NCBI GenBank assembly: GCA_045652445.1
Contig: JAZRUJ010000086.1
Span: 1 to 26,190, forward strand
Length of the DNA stretch: 26,190 nt
Direction: 5' to 3'
DNA from: RGIG995 sp045652445
GTDB taxonomy: Bacteria > Bacillota > Clostridia > Oscillospirales > UBA644
A model generated the notes under the pieces. The model worked only from the letters and a program-made list of their open reading frames with translations, was not told where the DNA came from and made no database searches. Positions 20,796-26,190 of the stretch are shown here, piece by piece. Position numbers and translations under genes: made by a program. Every line of letters begins with the position of its first letter. Position 1 is the stretch's first letter.

Positions 20796-23510
20796 TCAAT
20801 CTTCGTTATCGTCGGTAATACGACGGAATTTTGCGGTTAACTCCGCCGATGAGGGGGAAGAATCCACGGAATCAACCTTGCGGAACTGAACGGTGGCGTC
20901 GCCGCTGACCAGGGCGTCTTCCCCGTCGACTTTCCGGAATTTCACGGTGGACTCCCCAGATTCCGCAGAAGCAGACGCCGCAATCCGAGCCGCAGTACGA
21001 GGACCGATCACCATGGTTTCCGGGCCGTCGGTCCCATTGATAGGTACAGGCAAAGGAGCTTCCTCTTCCGGAGCGTTTTTGTCCTTTTTAACGATAATGA
21101 TAATGATTAGAATAACGACTCCGAGAACCAAGACCACACCGAGAACAATGACTCCGATGAGAATCATACTCCAAACATCGGTCGTGTTCGCAGTCTCTCC
21201 GAGAATCGCGTAAGAAATGCCCCGAACGAAAGGTGCAACCTCTGCGGAAGAAAGGGCTTTTTCGGAAATATAGATTTCATCCACAGAACCCACGAACATG
21301 GGATCCCCTTTCACGCCGCTTCGTCCAATATAACAGAAGTTGGGGCAGATGGAAGAAATATCCACCATCGTATCGCCGGTGGCAACAACCGTATCGTTCA
21401 AATATAGAGTGATTTTACCGTTTTTAACAGTGACGGTAATTCGCGTCCAGGTGTTGACTTCATTGTAATCGCAAGAAAGATAGGTGGACGAAACACCGTC
21501 GCTGATTCCGGACCGTAGACCGGAAATTCCGTTCCCGGTTTCCAGAAACAAATAGGCATCAGGTTCGGCGACAGAAGAGGTTTTCCGGGAAAAATCAAAA
21601 ATCCGTTGGGACCGCTCTTCTCCACCAAAGCCTTCCCAATAGTACGAAAGAGAGACGGTCAATTCCCGAACTTCGTCCAAAATTCCCGAGGGATAGCGGA
21701 GAAAAGATGCTCCGTCCAAGGATAGTCCATAAGAAGAAACCCCTTGAGAAAGACGTCCACCGGTGATGGTGGCATAGGCACCGTTGTTCCAATCTTTCCC
21801 CATATTGTCCCGGGTGTCAAAGGTAGTCCCGATAAAGCCGCCGGAAATGGAGGCGGTTTGATGGTAGGCGTCTTCGGCAAGATCCACCGCATCGGGGGCA
21901 TAAGGATTAACGGGAACGTCTTCCGAACCGGCCTTTCCAGGATCGGGTAAAACTTCTGACGTGTAACGGGTCAGTCCGTATACGTGAATCTTACGGATCT
22001 CTGCGTCGGACAACGCTTTGGGTACAACGTATACTTCGTCGATGGCGGTGCGGGTCGTATCGGCGGCAGAAGAACCGGATACCACGAGGCATTGATTATA
22101 ATCCATCGTTGCGGGAGAAATGCCGGTGGCAAAAGAAGCAACCGAAACTCCGTCCACATAGACGATCATATCCCCGGATTCGGAAACGGTAAGAGCATAG
22201 TGTACCCATTTCTTTTTAGGAGATGCCAAATTGGATCCGGAAATCGTTTTCCTTTGAAGATTTCCGCGGACGTCGGTATATTCCACGTATCCGGCAAGCG
22301 TCCCGCTTTCTCCCGCATAGGGAGAGAAACGAAGTGTTCCCGTTCCTTTAAGGTCAAGAAGGGCTTCCTGATTATCCACGGAAGAGCCGTTACGGTAGAC
22401 CCAAGCAGTAAACGTAAAGGCAGACTGTCCCTTGAAAAGACGGGAATCCAAAGAAAGATAAGAAGTCGGTACGGAGTTTTCTCTGCGGATCAAGGCGTAA
22501 CCGTTCTTCTCGCTCAGTTTTGCAGTATCAATTAAAGCACAACCATTATCCACCGTTGCGGGGATATCACCGGAATGGTAGTCGGTACCGGCGGCAAAGG
22601 TCCCTTCAAACAGATATGCCGCCCAGGAATAATTATGCTTTTCCGTAGGAATGGGTGTGGGATCATCCACCGAAGGGGTATCGGTCGTTCCCGGGTTGGG
22701 GGTATCCTGTTCCTCGGCGTAAAAATCCTTGACCGGCTGATTTTTTAAAGTAAGAATCTTGACCGAATCCAATGCCCTGTCAGTTACGTAAAGATCGTCC
22801 AGAACTACATCGTGGAACGCTGCTTTTTTACAGGTCATATCGGAAAAATTCAAATATTTTGCCGATATGGAAGATCCGGAAGTTTTTCCGTTAACGTACA
22901 AGGTAAGCAAGGAAACGGTTCCGGATTTTTTGTAGGTGATTGCCACGTGGTACCAAGAGGTATCTTCCGAAAGAACCTGGGACAGATCGTAAGAACAGGT
23001 TGCTTGATTTTTGCCGTCATTTGCCGACAGTTTAAGCGAAATTGCGTCGTTCTCTACCACGTATCCCAATTCCAAGGATTGTTTTTTAGATCCGTTAAGC
23101 AAAAAGACGGTAGATCGATTTTCCGCTTCTTCTAAGGAAATACGAGTCCAAAAACCCAAAGTAAATTGAGAATTTGCATCAAAAAGTTTGCTGTTCAGGT
23201 TAAAATAACCTTTTATCCCACCGTTACGGTAACCCACCGCATCCTCAATCATTGACGCCCCGAACTCTTTGGTGGACAGGGGGTACGAAGTTCCCTCTCC
23301 AGCAGTTAAATTGGAAGAAACGTCAAAGGTATAAGCGGCATGGGTTGATTCATTCGCCGTAATATCGGTGGATTCCGACGCATTTTCGGAAGAATTATCG
23401 GAAACCGTATCGGTCGTGCCGTAAGAGGTCAAAGAAAAGCACAGGGGCGACAACATCAGACACGCCAGCCCCAAAGCAAAAAGACGAGACCATACTTTTT
23501 TAAAATTCAT
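20796..23510 (-). CDS. Large surface protein with LamG-like repeats, transmembrane anchor and cytoplasmic tail
   Basis: This 904-residue protein has a signal peptide (about 1-31), three concanavalin-A-like/LamG-type domains (about 57-262, 293-515 and 552-770; each ends with D-E-V/I/L-Y-V/I and K-A-L-S-x-A-E or similar), a P/T-rich linker (268-292), a transmembrane helix (about 780-807) and a 97-residue cytoplasmic tail. LamG folds usually bind glycans or act as adhesion or sensory modules. The tail carries three copies of T-[VA]-[KQ]-F-R-[KR]-[VI] at T855, T873 and T892, an unusual feature. The start has AGGAGG. It is first gene of an operon with the PrsA-like and DUF1858 genes. Confidence 0.8.
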   Translation of the reverse strand: MNFKKVWSRLFALGLACLMLSPLCFSLTSYGTTDTVSDNSSENASESTDITANESTHAAYTFDVSSNLTAGEGTSYPLSTKEFGASMIEDAVGYRNGGIKGYFNLNSKLFDANSQFTLGFWTRISLEEAENRSTVFLLNGSKKQSLELGYVVENDAISLKLSANDGKNQATCSYDLSQVLSEDTSWYHVAITYKKSGTVSLLTLYVNGKTSGSSISAKYLNFSDMTCKKAAFHDVVLDDLYVTDRALDSVKILTLKNQPVKDFYAEEQDTPNPGTTDTPSVDDPTPIPTEKHNYSWAAYLFEGTFAAGTDYHSGDIPATVDNGCALIDTAKLSEKNGYALIRRENSVPTSYLSLDSRLFKGQSAFTFTAWVYRNGSSVDNQEALLDLKGTGTLRFSPYAGESGTLAGYVEYTDVRGNLQRKTISGSNLASPKKKWVHYALTVSESGDMIVYVDGVSVASFATGISPATMDYNQCLVVSGSSAADTTRTAIDEVYVVPKALSDAEIRKIHVYGLTRYTSEVLPDPGKAGSEDVPVNPYAPDAVDLAEDAYHQTASISGGFIGTTFDTRDNMGKDWNNGAYATITGGRLSQGVSSYGLSLDGASFLRYPSGILDEVRELTVSLSYYWEGFGGEERSQRIFDFSRKTSSVAEPDAYLFLETGNGISGLRSGISDGVSSTYLSCDYNEVNTWTRITVTVKNGKITLYLNDTVVATGDTMVDISSICPNFCYIGRSGVKGDPMFVGSVDEIYISEKALSSAEVAPFVRGISYAILGETANTTDVWSMILIGVIVLGVVLVLGVVILIIIIIVKKDKNAPEEEAPLPVPINGTDGPETMVIGPRTAARIAASASAESGESTVKFRKVDGEDALVSGDATVQFRKVDSVDSSPSSAELTAKFRRITDDNED

Positions 23511-23561
23511 AAGCTCCTCCTATGGAAATGAGCGAATATGCTATCTATACATATATATTTT

Positions 23562-23590
23562 ATTGTACTACAAAACCGGGATTTTGTCAA
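23562..23590 (-). promoter_or_regulatory. Sigma-A promoter for the LamG operon
   Basis: On the minus strand TTGACA (23585-23590) and TACAAT (23562-23567) are 17 bp apart, about 52 bp before the start codon. It is divergent from, and within 40 bp of, the radical SAM promoter. Confidence 0.85.
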
Positions 23591-23626
23591 GTACACAACG
23601 ACATTTTGAACCATTTTTGAAAACTC

Positions 23627-23655
23627 TTGCATTTCTGTCAAAAATGTTATATAAT
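23627..23655 (+). promoter_or_regulatory. Sigma-A promoter for the radical SAM operon
   Basis: TTGCAT (23627-23632), a 17-bp spacer and TATAAT (23650-23655) lie about 31 bp before the ATG at 23686. Confidence 0.82.
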
Positions 23656-23685
23656 GAAAGGAAAGAATACATTGAGGAGATACGT

Positions 23686-25467
23686 ATGGAATTGGAACGA
23701 CTGCTTCTCCGGGTGAAAAATCCGGCGTGGTATAGCGGTGGAGAATTAAACAGCATCGTCAAGGATAAAAACAAGGTTCAAACTCGGTTTGCCTTTTGTT
23801 TTCCCGATTTGTACGACGTGGCGATGTCCCACTTGGGAATTAAAATTTTATATGATATTTTGAATCGCAGAGATGATATTTGGTGCGAACGGGTCTGTGC
23901 CCCGGCTCCGGATATGGAAGAACTGATGCGGGAAAAGAATGTGCCTTTGTTTGGGCTGGAAAGCCGGGATCCCATTAAAGATTTCGACTTTATTGCTTTT
24001 ACGCTGCAATACGAGTTGAGTTATACCAATGTTCTGAACATGTTGGATCTGGCAGGTTTGCCGGTACGCTCCGCAGATCGGACCGATGATATGCCGGTGG
24101 TAATCGCCGGAGGTCCTTGCACCGTAAATCCGGAACCGATGGCAGATTTTATCGACCTTTTTAACATCGGAGAAGGGGAAGAAACCCTTTTGGAATTGGT
24201 GGATTTGTGGCAAGAATGCAAAGGGAACAAAAAACTGTTTTTGGAAAAAGCAGATCAAATGGAATCTTGTTACGTTCCCGCGTTGCATGACCGAAAGGTG
24301 AAAGTTCGCCGCCGGATCATCAAAGATCTGGACCGTGTTGCTTACCCCGAAAAACTGATCGTTCCCAACGCAAAGGTGATTCACGATCGTATTTCCATGG
24401 AAATTATGCGGGGTTGTATCCGGGGTTGCCGGTTCTGTCAGGCGGGAATGATCTACCGTCCTTTTCGGCAAAAATCTCCGGAAGTGATGATGGAAAACAT
24501 TAAAAAACTTTGCAGATCCACGGGTTATGAAGAAATTTCTTTGACGTCTCTGTCCAGCAGTGACTACGAAAAGTTACCGGAGTTTGCGGATATGCTTTTG
24601 GATTATTGCAATCCCAGAAAAATCAATTTGGCTCTCCCCTCTTTGCGGATTGACAATTTCTCCGAAGATCTTTTGCGAAAGCTTCGTGCCGTGCGTTCTT
24701 CCGGGCTGACCTTTGCCCCCGAAGCGGGGACCCAGCGGTTACGGGACGTAATCAACAAAAATATTACGGAAGAAGATATTTTTGAATCCTGTAGAATTGC
24801 TTTCAACGGAGGAAATACCGCCGTTAAATTGTATTTTATGATCGGACTTCCCACCGAGACGGACGAAGATATTTTGGGAATTGCCGATCTTGCCCAGCGA
24901 ATCGTGGATTATTATTATCAGCTGAAAACCAAGAAAAACGGTAAGGGCATTTCGGTGACCATCAGTTTGTCCACCTTCGTACCCAAACCCTTTACCCCCT
25001 TCCAATGGGAGCCTCAAATTCCCCTGGAAGAAATACACCGCCGTCAGCAGTTGCTGAAAAATGCGATTACCTCCCGGAAAATTCGGTTGAATTATCACGA
25101 AGGAAAAACCAGTGTCTTGGAAGGCGTCTTCTCCCGCGGCGATCAGAATCTAGGAAAATTGATCTACTGTGCTTGGAAAAAGGGCTGTATTTTGGACGCA
25201 TGGGACGAACATTTCAAATATGATGCCTGGCTGGAAGCCATGGACGAATGCGGTATTAAAATTGAGGATTATGCCGGTCGGCGTTACGCCTACGATGAAG
25301 AATTACCATGGGACGTTGTGGACTGCGGCGTTTCCAAAGAATTTTTGATTCGGGAATCCCGGCTTTCTTATGAAAACAAAACGTCCCCCAACTGTAAACA
25401 GAAATGTTTGGGGTGCGGTGTAAAGAAAATTTGCGGAGGTGACGTGTGTGATCCGGATCGTGTTTGA
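23686..25467 (+). CDS. B12-binding-type radical SAM protein, TIGR03960 family
   Basis: This 593-residue radical SAM protein has a cobalamin-binding-like N-terminal domain (about 30-190), then the radical SAM core with C244-x3-C248-x2-C251 (RGCIRGCRFCQAG). The C-terminus contains a cysteine-rich zinc-ribbon-like tail (CKQKCLGCGVKKICGGDVC). The family is widespread in Clostridia and typically sits next to TIGR03936/DUF2344 and upstream of rng, rplU and rpmA. Its reaction is unknown; a role in rRNA or ribosomal-protein modification is a reasonable inference from context. The ATG at 23686 is preferred over upstream in-frame codons because GAGGAG precedes it and the family starts at MELERLLLRVKNPAWYSGGE. 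It overlaps the next gene by 20 bp. Confidence 0.92.
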   Translation: MELERLLLRVKNPAWYSGGELNSIVKDKNKVQTRFAFCFPDLYDVAMSHLGIKILYDILNRRDDIWCERVCAPAPDMEELMREKNVPLFGLESRDPIKDFDFIAFTLQYELSYTNVLNMLDLAGLPVRSADRTDDMPVVIAGGPCTVNPEPMADFIDLFNIGEGEETLLELVDLWQECKGNKKLFLEKADQMESCYVPALHDRKVKVRRRIIKDLDRVAYPEKLIVPNAKVIHDRISMEIMRGCIRGCRFCQAGMIYRPFRQKSPEVMMENIKKLCRSTGYEEISLTSLSSSDYEKLPEFADMLLDYCNPRKINLALPSLRIDNFSEDLLRKLRAVRSSGLTFAPEAGTQRLRDVINKNITEEDIFESCRIAFNGGNTAVKLYFMIGLPTETDEDILGIADLAQRIVDYYYQLKTKKNGKGISVTISLSTFVPKPFTPFQWEPQIPLEEIHRRQQLLKNAITSRKIRLNYHEGKTSVLEGVFSRGDQNLGKLIYCAWKKGCILDAWDEHFKYDAWLEAMDECGIKIEDYAGRRYAYDEELPWDVVDCGVSKEFLIRESRLSYENKTSPNCKQKCLGCGVKKICGGDVCDPDRV

Positions 25468-26071
25468 GAAAAAAGATACGGCAATTTATATGTCCCACCT
25501 GGATTTGATGCGGTGCATGACCCGAGCTCTGACCCGGGCGGAAATTCCGGTAAAATACACGGAAGGATTTAATCCCCACCCCTACCTGGTGTTTGCAGCT
25601 CCGTTGGCGTTGGGAATCGCCGGCGAACAGGAATATTTTGAAATTAAAATCACCGAAGACATGGCGTTTTCGGAAATGAAAGACCGTCTGGATCAAGTCC
25701 TTCCCCAAGGATTGAAGATTCTGGACGTTTTGGAATCGGAAAACGATTTTAACGACATTGAAAGTGCCAATTATCGGGTTTTTGTGGAAGATAAAACCGC
25801 GGAAAACTGGAACGTCTTTTTTGCTCAACAAACCATTCCTGCAGAAAAGAAAACCAAGCGGGGCATGGAAACGGTAGACCTGAAAACCGAGATTTTCGGC
25901 TGTGAGGCAGAAAATGTGGAACGGGGAGTCCTTTTGAAGCTTCATCTCCCCTGCGGAAACCGTAGAAATCTGTCTCCTCTGTTGGTGGTTAAAACCTTTG
26001 CCCCCGGCGATGACGTTTACTATACGGCAACGAGAACCGGGTTTTTGGACAAAAACGGTAAGAGATTCTAA
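25448..26071 (+). CDS. DUF2344 / TIGR03936 radical-SAM-linked protein
   Basis: This 207-residue protein is the partner of TIGR03960 radical SAM proteins and in some genomes is fused to them. Recognisable segments are RIVFEKKDTAIYMSHLDLMR (about 3-22), PVKYTEGFNPHPYLVFAAPL and LALGIAGEQEYFEI. The function is unknown; it may bind or position a substrate for the radical SAM partner. The GTG at 25448 is chosen because GGAGG (25435-25439) is 8 nt away; the first in-frame GTG at 25439 overlaps that ribosome-binding site. The 20-bp overlap with the upstream gene means coupled translation. Confidence 0.9.
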   Translation: MIRIVFEKKDTAIYMSHLDLMRCMTRALTRAEIPVKYTEGFNPHPYLVFAAPLALGIAGEQEYFEIKITEDMAFSEMKDRLDQVLPQGLKILDVLESENDFNDIESANYRVFVEDKTAENWNVFFAQQTIPAEKKTKRGMETVDLKTEIFGCEAENVERGVLLKLHLPCGNRRNLSPLLVVKTFAPGDDVYYTATRTGFLDKNGKRF

Positions 26072-26075
26072 AATT

Positions 26076-26177
26076 TGTCACAATTTCGTGACAGATAAAA
26101 GATAATCAGATGTTATAATCTACACAAAAGAACTGCTTTTGCAGTTTTTTCCAAACGTCAGTCGCAATTCCCTGACG
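26076..26177 (+). promoter_or_regulatory. Promoter and hairpin region, probable leader of the following (rplU-type) operon
   Basis: After the DUF2344 stop there are a 6-bp hairpin (TGTCAC/GTGACA, 26076-26093), an extended -10 promoter TGTTATAAT (26111-26119), a hairpin AACTGC-TTTT-GCAGTT followed by a T-run (26131-26150), and a second hairpin CGTCAG/CTGACG (26156-26177). In Clostridia this position often holds the L21 leader and rplU. The T-run hairpin could instead be the terminator of the radical SAM operon. No gene starts before the window ends. Confidence 0.4.
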
Positions 26178-26190
26178 GTAAAATAAAAAT

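Overview
The window is about 26 kb of chromosomal, mostly housekeeping sequence from an endospore-forming Firmicute, most likely an uncultured member of the Clostridia. The evidence for this is the set of genes present: a CwlD-type amidase, an adjacent LytM-peptidase / site-2-protease pair (SpoIVFA/SpoIVFB-like), DUF4364, a DivIVA-type coiled-coil protein, a G5-3D domain protein, RqcH, TrmK, and the TIGR03960/TIGR03936 radical SAM pair that commonly sits upstream of rplU. Shine-Dalgarno sites are strong (GGAGG), GTG and TTG starts are frequent, and many genes have near-consensus sigma-A promoters with a 17-bp spacer. Species cannot be assigned from sequence reading alone.

Layout. Positions 1-254 hold the 5' part of efp (minus strand), cut by the end of the contig; the first 19 bases look like sequencing-adapter sequence. 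cwlD (plus) faces the lepA-hemW operon (minus), and the 3' ends of cwlD and hemW overlap. Next come a NYN-domain nuclease and a membrane-anchored prenyltransferase-like surface protein (plus), then an EamA transporter and a YcxB-like protein (minus). Positions 7.5-8.8 kb are accessory sequence: two AT-rich small membrane-protein genes, each with a near-identical promoter module and an imperfect inverted pair of 7-bp repeat arrays, directly abutting tRNA-Thr(CGU). Then rodA (minus) diverges from the M23-M50 pair (plus), followed by the DUF4364-DivIVA-35-aa membrane protein operon and a strong terminator.

The minus-strand block from 13.0 to 23.5 kb carries a GNAT acetyltransferase, a 3D-domain cell-wall protein preceded by a highly structured 186-nt leader, rplM-rpsI, the trmK-nif3-rqcH operon, and an operon of a large LamG-repeat surface protein, a PrsA-like lipoprotein foldase and a DUF1858 redox protein. 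The right end (plus) has the TIGR03960 radical SAM protein, its DUF2344 partner and a promoter-plus-hairpin region that probably precedes rplU.

The window is dominated by translation (EF-P, LepA, L13, S9, RqcH, TrmK, tRNA-Thr) and by envelope growth and sporulation (RodA, CwlD, M23/M50, DivIVA, 3D protein). No prophage, CRISPR array, transposase or recognisable defence operon was seen. The candidates for something undescribed are the structured RNA at 14657-14842, the inverted heptamer-array/promoter modules at 7993-8786, and the thrice-repeated T-x-x-F-R motif in the cytoplasmic tail of the LamG protein.
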